Shown here: piece by piece, positions 1 through 5,123 of the stretch
Layout: each line of letters begins with the position of its first letter
Numbering within the stretch: position 1 is the first letter of the stretch
From: JBEIUO01 sp964549785
Lineage (GTDB): Bacteria; Planctomycetota; Phycisphaerae; Phycisphaerales; UBA1924
DNA length: 5,123 nucleotides
Direction of reading: 5' to 3'
Assembly (NCBI GenBank): GCA_964549785.1
Contig: CAZJXA010000234.1
Location: 1-5,123, forward strand
Translations under genes and position numbers: made by a program
Notes under the pieces: model-generated
The model's input: only the letters and a program-made list of their open reading frames with translations
Databases searched by the model: none
Told to the model about the DNA's origin: nothing

Positions 1-1510
1 CGACGGCGCCGGGGGTGGGGATGGTCTGGGGGATGAAGACGGCCATCATCTGGCCACCTTCGACGAGTTCGCCCGGGATGCCGTAGTGGGCCTGCATGTC
101 CAGCATCCACCAGCCTGGTCCGATGGTGTCCCAGGCGTCAACGATGCCGCTGGTTTCTTCGTCCTGGGTGAGGAAGTTGGGCGCTCCGACGATGAAGCGG
201 TTGGCATCGGGGATGCCGATTTCGAGCATGCTGTCGGCGGTGATGTCGTAGAGCCAGAGGCGGCTGAGGCGGGCCTGGTTGCCGACGTCTTCCTGAATGA
301 GGACCTGGTTGAAGCGGCTGATCGCGATGTTGTCGAAACTGTTGCCGGTGGTGGTGCCGGAGGAGGTTACGACGCCGCCCGAGAAGGTGCTGAAGTCGTT
401 GCCCTGGCCGAGCATGCTGACCGTGCCGCCGAGTTCCGGGTTGTTGATGTCGGTGAAGGTTGCGCTGTAGATGCGGGTGGGGGCGGCGGAGGTACCGGTG
501 TTGACCCAGATCATCTGGCTCGGGTTGGAGGGGTTCCAAGCGGCGTCTTCGGGGCGTGCGAACTCGGTGACGCCGAGGGCGACGCTGGACGCCTGGAAAG
601 CGACGCCGGTGGCGCGCTGGGTGGCCGACTTATCGACCATGGTGAAGGCGCTGTTGATGGGGGCTGCGCCTTCCAAGGCGACGCCCGGGATGCGCATGCC
701 GTAGGTGATTCCGTTCATGAGGCCGGCCTTCTCGATGGTGTTGCCGGTGGCCTGCTTGTCGCCGACGTAGAAGTAGACCTGTCCGGGGGTGCTGTCGTCG
801 GTGCCGGCGACAATGGTCTTGCGCTGCGCGAGGGGGTTGGCGACGGCGTTCTCCCAACTGAAGCGGCCGAGGTCGGGGAGTTGCCAAGCGGAGCGGGCCT
901 CGGTGCCCGTCACGACGTGGGCGAAGGCGCGGCCTTCGGTGCCGACTTCCTCACCGGTCAGGTAGATGCGCTCGGACGTGCCGAAGGTGGTTCCGGCGTT
1001 GTCGGTGAACTGATAGGCGGAGACGGGAGCAAGGTCGGAGGAGCAGAAGCGGCCGAACTGGGTGGTGCCGTTCACGAAGGAGTTCGTGCCCGTGTTGAAG
1101 GTGTTGACACTGTTAACGAGGTCGCGGGCGCCGACGACGCCGAAGTCGCTGCGGCGGACGGTCCACTGGCTCACGAATGCGCCCGTGGAACCGTGGCCGC
1201 GGACGATGCCGCTGCTGAAGCCGAGTTCGTGGTTCATCAGGACGGTGAACGTGTCGTTGGCGAGGTCGGCGGCGTCGCGGTAGATGCCCATGCCGTCGGG
1301 GATACCGGCCATGCGGTAGTTGGCGACACCCGAATCCAGATTCGTGTAGAATTGGCCGGTGAGCGCGGTCGCGATGGAGGTGAACTGAACGCCGGGGGCG
1401 GCGGGCAGCATGTAGGGCGAAGCGCCGGCGTTGGGGCCGGTGATCTGCGCGGACACGGACATGGAAACACCGGCACAGGCCACGAGGGCCGCGATCAGGC
1501 AACGATTCAT
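1..1510 (-). CDS. Secreted PhoX/DUF839-family protein with incipient PEP-CTERM tail (3' end cut by window)
   Basis: The 503 visible codons encode an exported protein of the PhoX (DUF839) beta-propeller family, whose characterised members are metal-dependent phosphatases. Residues 1-21 (MNRCLIAALVACAG...VSA) form a signal peptide, with likely cleavage before QI. Family-like landmarks follow in order: LMNHELG (91-97), a lone cysteine in GRFCSSDL (153-160), RIYLTGEE (181-188), GRFSWENAVANP (215-226), TDDSTPGQVYFYVG (237-250), FARPEDAAW (318-326), SFDN (391-394) and LIQEDVG (404-410). The NHE, GEE, RPE, DN and ED clusters sit where this family carries metal or active-site residues, but I infer catalysis rather than see it. 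The last residues, IPTPGAV, match the start of planctomycete PEP-CTERM-like tails, so a membrane helix and an Arg cluster probably follow outside the window. The ATG at 1510 is supported by GAGGAG nine bases upstream. Transcription is divergent from pgpA. The family call is firm; the substrate is unknown. Confidence 0.87.
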   Translation of the reverse strand, partial: MNRCLIAALVACAGVSMSVSAQITGPNAGASPYMLPAAPGVQFTSIATALTGQFYTNLDSGVANYRMAGIPDGMGIYRDAADLANDTFTVLMNHELGFSSGIVRGHGSTGAFVSQWTVRRSDFGVVGARDLVNSVNTFNTGTNSFVNGTTQFGRFCSSDLAPVSAYQFTDNAGTTFGTSERIYLTGEEVGTEGRAFAHVVTGTEARSAWQLPDLGRFSWENAVANPLAQRKTIVAGTDDSTPGQVYFYVGDKQATGNTIEKAGLMNGITYGMRIPGVALEGAAPINSAFTMVDKSATQRATGVAFQASSVALGVTEFARPEDAAWNPSNPSQMIWVNTGTSAAPTRIYSATFTDINNPELGGTVSMLGQGNDFSTFSGGVVTSSGTTTGNSFDNIAISRFNQVLIQEDVGNQARLSRLWLYDITADSMLEIGIPDANRFIVGAPNFLTQDEETSGIVDAWDTIGPGWWMLDMQAHYGIPGELVEGGQMMAVFIPQTIPTPGAV

Positions 1511-1519
1511 TTGTCTTGT

Positions 1520-1525
1520 CTCCTC
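1520..1525 (-). promoter_or_regulatory. Shine-Dalgarno site of the PhoX/DUF839 gene
   Basis: GAGGAG on the minus strand lies nine bases before the ATG at 1510. It is the only strong ribosome binding site in the window at a real gene start, and it fixes the start so that a complete signal peptide is produced. Confidence 0.75.
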
Positions 1526-1698
1526 AAAAGAACTGACCCCAACAACAACCCGCACACTGCGGACCGGCGTTCGCTCTTCTCTCCCCGCCAGAACGCTTGC
1601 GAGAATGGGGGGCGCATCGGCGTCGATGCGGGTTCACCACCATTGCGGTCACGATAGCCGGAAGGCCGAAGGCGCTGCGCATGGTTCAGTTCTTATTG

Positions 1699-1713
1699 AA
1701 TGAAAGTTTCGTT
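1699..1713. promoter_or_regulatory. Near-perfect palindrome centred on GAAAGTTTC
   Basis: AATGAAAGTTTCGTT reads almost identically on both strands: the GAAA-G-TTTC core is perfect, and the outer positions match except for one pair. It is about 190 bases before the PhoX/DUF839 start and about 100 bases before the pgpA start, so it could be an operator for either gene. The binding protein is unknown, and a chance palindrome cannot be excluded. Confidence 0.3.
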
Positions 1714-1764
1714 AAGCCGGTCGATCTTCGCAAGGAGTTAACGCAGAGCGAATGCGTTCTTAAC
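1711..1764. repeat. GTTAAG...CTTAAC inverted repeat with inner stem-loop
   Basis: GTTAAG (1711-1716) is the exact reverse complement of CTTAAC (1759-1764). Inside it, GTTAACGCA (1737-1745) can pair with TGCG (1753-1756) and TTAAC (1760-1764), leaving a 7-base loop and a 3-base bulge. The two arrangements share the right arm and are mutually exclusive. It could be an operator or a leader structure for the pgpA transcript. There is no T-run after it, so it is not a classical terminator. Confidence 0.3.
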
Positions 1765-1814
1765 GATGATCGCTCGATCTGAATCGCCGAGTTCCGCATC
1801 CGAGATAGAGTCGT

Positions 1815-2276
1815 GTGGTTTGTTGGAGTTTGACAGGGTTCTCAGGGCGTGGCGTGGGGTGTGGGCATGACGGCGATTTCGAGACGCAATTTGGGTGGGC
1901 GGGGGCGAACTGGTGGATCTATCACGGGGTGCTGCTGACGACGTTCCTGTTCTTTGGGGCGGCGTGCATCGTGCAGGGTGGGAGGGCCGAGGCGCGGTTC
2001 GGCAAGAAGGACCCCTCGCAGGTGGTGGCCGATGAAACGTGTGCCCAGTGCCTGCCGCTGATGTTTTTGCCGGCCGAGGTACTGCTGCGGACGGACACTG
2101 CGCTCTTTACGGTGCTGTTGGCGTTCGTGGCGTTCAGGGTGTTGGACGTCGTCAAACCGTGGCCGGCCAATGGGTTGCAGCGGCTCCCGGGGGGTTGGGG
2201 GATCTTGATTGATGACCTCGTGGCGGGTGTGTATGCGTGGGGGATTGTGCAGGTGGTGGCGCGGCTGGGGGTGTGA
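1815..2276 (+). CDS. pgpA: Phosphatidylglycerophosphatase A, N-terminus shortened or degenerate
   Basis: PgpA removes the terminal phosphate of phosphatidylglycerophosphate to give phosphatidylglycerol at the inner membrane. The 153-residue product carries the family core: GKKDPSQVVADET (63-75, with Asp73-Glu74), a hydrophobic segment (about 97-108), FRVLDVVKPWP (107-117) and GGWGILIDDLVAGVYA (126-141, with Asp133-Asp134). These align well with the E. coli enzyme (FRILDMWKPWP, GGMGIMIDDIVAGV). Residues 1-32 do not fit: the usual Gly-rich start followed by PGTxGS and a first membrane helix is replaced by LTGFSGRGVGCGHDGDF, and no other frame restores PGT. The usual DExxGQ is DETCAQ here. An in-frame TAG at 1806 rules out a longer start, and GTG at 1815 has only a weak GAGATAGAG before it. 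Either a deletion removed about 20-30 codons, making this a recent pseudogene, or a divergent short form is used. The family call is firm; activity is doubtful. Confidence 0.8.
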   Translation: MVCWSLTGFSGRGVGCGHDGDFETQFGWAGANWWIYHGVLLTTFLFFGAACIVQGGRAEARFGKKDPSQVVADETCAQCLPLMFLPAEVLLRTDTALFTVLLAFVAFRVLDVVKPWPANGLQRLPGGWGILIDDLVAGVYAWGIVQVVARLGV

Positions 2277-2460
2277 GGCAAGACATCACCCAGAATCACG
2301 GCATGCCGGTCGCGTTGGCGGCGGCCGGGCGGTGCCGGGACGGATTGGGGTTGGGAAAGAACCGGCCCGCGGCTCAAGCGGGGAGGATAGAGGGAGGCGG
2401 GCGATGCTTCAAGACGGATAGCCGAATCGAACCGGGAACGCGGCGAGCCGGGGATCTCGC
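2277..2460. other. Convergent intergenic gap between pgpA and the fic gene
   Basis: These 184 bases lie between two converging 3' ends, so at least one terminator is expected. The best hairpin is CCCGC-N7-GCGGG (2366-2382). No T-run follows it on the plus strand, and only a pyrimidine-rich stretch (GGTTCTTTCCC) follows on the minus strand. I see no gene here. Confidence 0.45.
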
Positions 2461-3648
2461 TCACTTCGGGGATTGCTTGTCTTGGGACTCCGAAGGTTGT
2501 TGCGTGGGTGTGGCTTCCAAAGCATGAAAAATAGGATCCGATACCCAGAATCGGCCCCACTCCCGACCGGTTATTTCTTTCAGCATTCCGGCTTTCACCA
2601 ACACGCCGATCGCCTTGCCGGCGGTCGGCGATGTGACCCCCAAGACCTGTGCGGCCTTGGCCACTGTGGTGTATGGATTGATGAAGAGTTCATCCAAGAG
2701 CATGAGCGCTTTGGGGTCTTTTCCGATCTTCAGACGGAACGCGGTTCGCAGCTCAATGATCGCGTGACTTTGAGCGATCGCGTCTCTGGCTGTATCTCGC
2801 ACCGCGACGAGGAAATACTTGAACCAGCCTGACCAGTCTCCGTGGGTTCGGATTCGTTGGAGTTCCGCGTAATACTGGGCCCGGTGCCGCTCGATATACG
2901 AGGATAGATAGAGGAGAGGCGTGCTGAGCCTGCCTCTTTCCACGAGAAACAGGGTGATCAACAATCTGCCGATCCGCCCGTTCCCATCCAGAAACGGATG
3001 GATCGCTTCAAAGTGTTCATGAATGAGGGCGCACTGAAGCAGATCTGGCATCATGTTCCGGCGGTTCATGAACCGCTCCCATTCCGCCAGACAATCTTTC
3101 ATCTCGGGGTCGTGAGGTGGCGGAACATACGTTGCGTCGTTGAGCCCGCAACCGGGTGGGCCGATCCAATTCTGACTGCGGCGAAACTCACCGGGTGTCA
3201 TCTCTTGCCCACGTACATCCTTCATCAGGACCGCGTGGAGGTTTCGTACCAACCGTCCGGATAACGGAAGAGTTCGGATTTGCTCGAGCCCAAAGTTGAG
3301 CGCGGCGACGTAGTTCCGCACCTCCATGACGTCGCTCCCAGGAGGAGTCCGTTTGGGCTCGATTTCGTCAAGCAAGAGGTCGGAAAGGTCGGCCTGCGTG
3401 CCCTCGATTTTGCTTGAGGCGACCGCTTCTCTTTTGATGTAGGGTGCAATGAAAAGATCCGGATTGGGCAGGTAGCGAGCAATTCCAGACAATTCCCCTA
3501 GGGCTGCGTCCGCATTGGAAAGCAGCAGGGCGAAATCGGCCGAGTACTTGATGGAGGGCGGGAGAGGCTTGGGCAGGAACGCCCAATATCCTTCGAGCGT
3601 CTTTCGTGGCAGTCCGGCCTCACTCGACTGAAAGTCCTGAGGTTTCAT
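2461..3648 (-). CDS. Class II Fic family protein, probable AMPylase (Fic_N, Fic core, C-terminal winged helix)
   Basis: Fic proteins usually transfer AMP from ATP to a hydroxyl side chain of a target protein, acting in the cytoplasm. The 395-residue product has the full Fic motif HPFLDGNGRIGR (217-228), with catalytic His217, phosphate-binding Asp221-Asn223 and Arg228. SSKIEG (78-83) matches the (S/T)xxxE(G/N) inhibitory motif; Glu82 should block the ATP site, making this a class II, self-inhibited enzyme that needs no separate antitoxin. A flap region with RRSQNWIGPPG (156-166) and NDATYVPPPHDPE (170-182) precedes the core. Residues 327-365 (TTVAKAAQVLGVTSPTAGKA..., then VLVKAGMLKEITG) read as a helix-turn-helix with wing, followed by a polar Gln/Ser/Lys tail. 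Length and domain order are normal for the subfamily. The ATG at 3648 has no Shine-Dalgarno site; the promoter next to it suggests a leaderless message. Base composition is visibly less GC-rich than in the flanking genes, suggesting acquisition. The target protein is unknown. Confidence 0.95.
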   Translation of the reverse strand: MKPQDFQSSEAGLPRKTLEGYWAFLPKPLPPSIKYSADFALLLSNADAALGELSGIARYLPNPDLFIAPYIKREAVASSKIEGTQADLSDLLLDEIEPKRTPPGSDVMEVRNYVAALNFGLEQIRTLPLSGRLVRNLHAVLMKDVRGQEMTPGEFRRSQNWIGPPGCGLNDATYVPPPHDPEMKDCLAEWERFMNRRNMMPDLLQCALIHEHFEAIHPFLDGNGRIGRLLITLFLVERGRLSTPLLYLSSYIERHRAQYYAELQRIRTHGDWSGWFKYFLVAVRDTARDAIAQSHAIIELRTAFRLKIGKDPKALMLLDELFINPYTTVAKAAQVLGVTSPTAGKAIGVLVKAGMLKEITGREWGRFWVSDPIFHALEATPTQQPSESQDKQSPK

Positions 3649-3656
3649 GCGTTAGG

Positions 3657-3684
3657 AGTGTATGAAAGGGATTTTCAAAGACAA
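3657..3684 (-). promoter_or_regulatory. Candidate promoter of the fic gene, leaderless or nearly so
   Basis: On the minus strand, TTGTCT (3679-3684) is followed after 16 bases by TACACT (3657-3662). Each box matches four of six bases of the sigma70-type consensus. A start about seven bases after the -10 box would fall near 3650, within a few bases of the ATG at 3648, which would explain the lack of a ribosome binding site. The A-rich run at 3709-3719 lies where an UP element could act. This is an inference from spacing and sequence only. Confidence 0.4.
3663..3677. promoter_or_regulatory. Dyad TGAAA-N5-TTTCA, copy 1, in the fic promoter spacer
   Basis: TGAAAGGGATTTTCA is a perfect 5-base dyad with a 5-base centre. 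It fills almost exactly the gap between the candidate -10 and -35 boxes, a classic repressor position. The Fic protein carries its own winged helix, so autoregulation is the simplest guess; it is not shown. Confidence 0.4.
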
Positions 3685-3695
3685 AGGAGCTTTGT
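3681..3695. promoter_or_regulatory. Palindrome ACAAAG-GAG-CTTTGT overlapping the candidate fic -35 box
   Basis: A perfect six-base inverted repeat with a three-base centre overlaps the TTGTCT box and continues upstream of it. It could be a second operator half or a different regulator's site. With only a three-base loop it is a less likely RNA hairpin. Confidence 0.3.
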
Positions 3696-3732
3696 AAAGT
3701 TTGGGCGATTTTTTTAAAAGCCTCGGGGTCCA

Positions 3733-3749
3733 TTGAAATTCTCTTTCAA
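3733..3749. promoter_or_regulatory. Dyad TTGAAA-N5-TTTCAA, copy 2, upstream of fic
   Basis: TTGAAATTCTCTTTCAA has six-base perfect arms around a five-base centre and contains the same TGAAA-N5-TTTCA pattern as the dyad at 3663-3677. The two centres are 71 bases apart, close to seven helical turns, so both could be bound by one looping regulator. Confidence 0.38.
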
Positions 3750-4256
3750 AGGTCCTTCCACTCGGAAAACACTGGGCAAAGGCCGCAGGTTGCTTGACGG
3801 CAGGGATCATCGGGCGGGTTTGTCGAACCCAGATATCCGACGCGCTTGCCGGCGAATTTCTAGGGGCCGGAAACAAGGGCGGGCAAAGCGCGAGCAGATC
3901 AGGAACTAACACCCCCGCCGGGCGGCCCGGAACCCGATGGGGCACCGGCTGTTTCTGCGGGATTCGCGGCGGCGGGCAGCACGACCACCTCCACAGGCGT
4001 CGGCTCGCGTTCGAGCCCAGGCTGAAGCGCCATGTGAATCGGCCCCGACCTTGACGGAGAGGCCGAGCCAGCCGCGAATCTTCCGAGGCGCGGCTATAGC
4101 CCGTGGCAACATTCCGCGACCCCGTTCGGGGCCGCAGAACTGGAGCGCGGGTGCTGCGAGGGCAATCGGCGTTCCCACCGCAGAAATCCGCCCGGCTTGG
4201 CAACTTTTTCAGGACTGCGCCGTACGAAGGCCGGTATTCTGTGCGACGATTGGTCG
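3750..4256. other. Gene-poor spacer rich in short inverted repeats
   Basis: No convincing protein gene is visible in these 500 bases. Open frames exist on both strands but are dominated by Arg, Pro and Ala, as expected of GC-rich noncoding DNA. Compact inverted repeats include GGGTT-N5-AACCC (3816-3830), CCGGG-N3-CCCGG (3918-3930), GGCTCG-CGTT-CGAGCC (4002-4017), GGCTATAGCC (4092-4101) and a 20-base near-palindrome with a CCCCGTTCGGGG core (4116-4135). GATTCGCGGC (3961-3970) recurs inverted as GCCGCGAATC (4071-4080). It may be a decayed gene or a structured region; I cannot decide which. Confidence 0.45.
3899..4033 (-). CDS. Doubtful 44-residue ORF with Ala/Pro/Gly-rich tail
   Basis: ATG at 4033 opens a frame reading MALQPGLEREPTPVEVVVLP, then an Ala/Pro/Gly/Ser-rich tail ending GGGVSS before TGA. 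The residue mix looks more like a real protein end than the surrounding frames do, and most codons end in G or C. There is no ribosome binding site, no recognised domain and no partner gene. The frame continues upstream only to a TAG near 4098. It could be the frameshifted 3' remnant of a lost gene. Treat as hypothetical at best. Confidence 0.15.
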   Translation of the reverse strand: MALQPGLEREPTPVEVVVLPAAANPAETAGAPSGSGPPGGGVSS

Positions 4257-5123
4257 ATGCCCATGCCGAACTCCCCCATCCCCTGCTCGCCGGCCCGCCG
4301 CTTGGCCGGGGCCGTGGCCTCGGGTGCATTGATTGCGTGCACCGCCGGGTGCGGGCGGCCCCCCGCCGAGGCCGCTCCCCTCGATCTGGTCGGTTCATGG
4401 GGCGAGGTCGGTTCGCGGCCCGGGCAGTTTTCGTACCCGCGGGCGATGGATTGTTCGGATGAGAGTTTGTGGATTGTCGACAAGCAGGCGCGGATTCAGC
4501 GCATCGACCCCGCCACCGGGCACGCCCTCGGCGAGTGGCAGATGCCCGAGTGGGAGATGGGGAAGCCGACGGGCCTGACGGTCTGGAACCCGGGGCCGGT
4601 GGAGGGGGACGAACTCATCTTCGTGCCGGATACACACTATTTCCGGGTGATGGTGTACCGGGCCTCAGACGCCAAGCCGGGGGTGCACTCGGTGCGGACG
4701 TCGGCGGGCACGGCCGAGCCGGGGAGTGAATCTGCGGGGGCCAAAAGCCCTGCTCCGGTGGCCTCATTCGGTGAATATGGGGAGGGGGACGGGCAGTTCA
4801 TCTATCTGACGGATGTGGTGGCGTTGCCCGGGGCGGATGGGGCGATCTCGACGCTGTACGTGAGTGAGTATGGCGGGCACGACCGGATCAGCGTGTTTGA
4901 TGTGACGGGCGATGTCGGCGCGGGAACAGGCGTTTTCACGTTCCGGAAGAGTTTTGGAACGTTCGGTTCGGGATCCGGGCCGAACGTTGAGTTCAACCGG
5001 CCGCAGGCGATTGAGGCCGACGTAAAGCGGGGTTGGCTGGTGGTGACGGACGCGTGCAACCATCGGGTGGGGGTTTTGACGCTGGAGGGGGAGTTGGTGC
5101 GGTGGATCGGGACTGCCGGGAGG
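4257..5123 (+). CDS. NHL-repeat lipoprotein (3' end cut by window)
   Basis: The visible 289 codons encode an exported beta-propeller protein of the NHL-repeat type. Residues 1-40 form a lipoprotein signal: basic RR (14-15), a hydrophobic stretch AGAVASGALIAC (17-28), and the lipobox LIAC giving Cys28 as the lipidated residue; TAGC (Cys32) is a poorer alternative. NHL-like blades then follow: 46-94 (SWGEVGSRPGQFSYPRAMDC, LWIVDKQARIQRID), 101-139 (GKPTGLTVW, LIFVPDTHYFRVMVYR), 168-215 (ASFGEYGEGDGQF, LYVSEYGGHDRISVFD) and 230-289 (KSFGTFGSGSG, FNRPQAIEAD, LVVTDACNHRVGVL). Residues 140-166 are a polar, low-complexity linker between blades two and three. Two in-frame ATGs (4257, 4263) are possible; the first is used here, and neither has a Shine-Dalgarno site. 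Such propellers usually bind proteins, sugars or other ligands; a specific role cannot be read. More blades should follow past the window. Confidence 0.85.
   Translation, partial: MPMPNSPIPCSPARRLAGAVASGALIACTAGCGRPPAEAAPLDLVGSWGEVGSRPGQFSYPRAMDCSDESLWIVDKQARIQRIDPATGHALGEWQMPEWEMGKPTGLTVWNPGPVEGDELIFVPDTHYFRVMVYRASDAKPGVHSVRTSAGTAEPGSESAGAKSPAPVASFGEYGEGDGQFIYLTDVVALPGADGAISTLYVSEYGGHDRISVFDVTGDVGAGTGVFTFRKSFGTFGSGSGPNVEFNRPQAIEADVKRGWLVVTDACNHRVGVLTLEGELVRWIGTAGR

Larger units (their letters stand above)
1511..1814. other. Divergent intergenic region between the PhoX/DUF839 gene and pgpA
   Basis: About 300 bases separate two divergent starts. No reading frame here looks like protein; the open frames on both strands are short and arginine-rich. 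Apart from the ribosome binding site at 1520-1525, the region holds the dyads at 1699-1713 and 1711-1764. It should contain the promoters of both neighbours, but I could not pick a convincing -35/-10 pair on either strand. No Pho-box-like tandem CTGTCAT repeat was seen, despite the phosphatase-type neighbour. Confidence 0.6.

Noticed and set aside
86..1657. A 523-codon open frame on the plus strand opposite the PhoX/DUF839 gene
   Set aside because: It is the antisense shadow of a gene with G/C at most third positions. Its product is a Gly/Ala/Val/Asp repeat-like string with no domain, while the minus-strand protein has a signal peptide, family motifs and a ribosome binding site.
1511..1814. 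Pho-box control of the PhoX-family gene
   Set aside because: No tandem CTGTCAT-like 7-mers with 11-base periodicity are visible on either strand in the upstream region.
2366..2382. CCCGC-N7-GCGGG hairpin as a shared terminator of pgpA and fic
   Set aside because: The stem is five base pairs with no T-run on the plus strand and only a weak pyrimidine tract on the minus strand; such hairpins are common in this GC-rich DNA.
3662..3697. Eleven-codon peptide MKGIFKDKGAL on the plus strand preceded by AGGAG
   Set aside because: The AGGAG is only three bases from the ATG, too close for normal initiation, and the sequence is better explained as the fic promoter dyads.
4002..4020. GCGTTCGAGCCC as a tRNA T-arm
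   Set aside because: The flanking bases cannot form the required five-pair stem around the TTCGA loop, and no acceptor or anticodon stem is present. The GGTTCGA-like matches near 2410-2420 and 3816-3830 fail for the same reason.
3652..4398. A 248-codon open frame on the minus strand spanning the fic promoter and the start of the NHL gene
   Set aside because: The product is Arg/Pro-rich without motifs, crosses the AT-rich control region unchanged, and overlaps the well-supported lipoprotein signal on the other strand.

Overview
The window looks like chromosomal DNA from a GC-rich Gram-negative bacterium, most likely a member of the Planctomycetota (Phycisphaerae-like). This placement is an inference from three things: a secreted PhoX/DUF839 protein ending in the start of a PEP-CTERM-type tail (IPTPGAV), an NHL-repeat lipoprotein, and a PgpA whose core (GKKDPSQVVADE, PGGWGILIDDLVAG) reads like planctomycete PgpA. 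Shine-Dalgarno sites are absent or weak before most genes, which also fits.

Layout. (1) 1-1510, minus strand: secreted PhoX/DUF839 protein with a signal peptide and a clear GAGGAG ribosome binding site. It is cut by the left edge exactly where its C-terminal sorting tail begins. (2) 1511-1814: divergent intergenic region with a GAAAGTTTC palindrome and a larger GTTAAG...CTTAAC dyad. (3) 1815-2276, plus strand: PgpA (phosphatidylglycerophosphatase A). Its C-terminal two thirds are well conserved, but the N-terminal PGTxGS region is missing or scrambled, so it may be decaying. (4) 2461-3648, minus strand: full-length class II Fic protein (probable AMPylase) with its own inhibitory motif, an intact Fic motif and a C-terminal winged helix. 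It converges on pgpA. (5) 3649-4256: about 600 bases without a convincing gene. The part next to fic is AT-rich and holds a good promoter candidate with repeated dyads. The rest is GC-rich, full of short inverted repeats, and has one doubtful 44-codon ORF. (6) 4257-5123, plus strand: NHL-repeat lipoprotein, open at the right edge.

The genes do not form one operon. Three encode envelope-related products (secreted phosphatase-like protein, phospholipid biosynthesis enzyme, NHL lipoprotein). The fic gene and its AT-rich control region look like a self-contained module inserted among them. The most interesting signal is the fic control region. A TGAAA-N5-TTTCA dyad fills the spacer of a plausible -35/-10 pair whose predicted start lies almost at the ATG, and a second copy with the same architecture lies 71 bases upstream. 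This suggests a leaderless, autoregulated Fic module. I saw no CRISPR array, tRNA, rRNA or recognisable insertion sequence.
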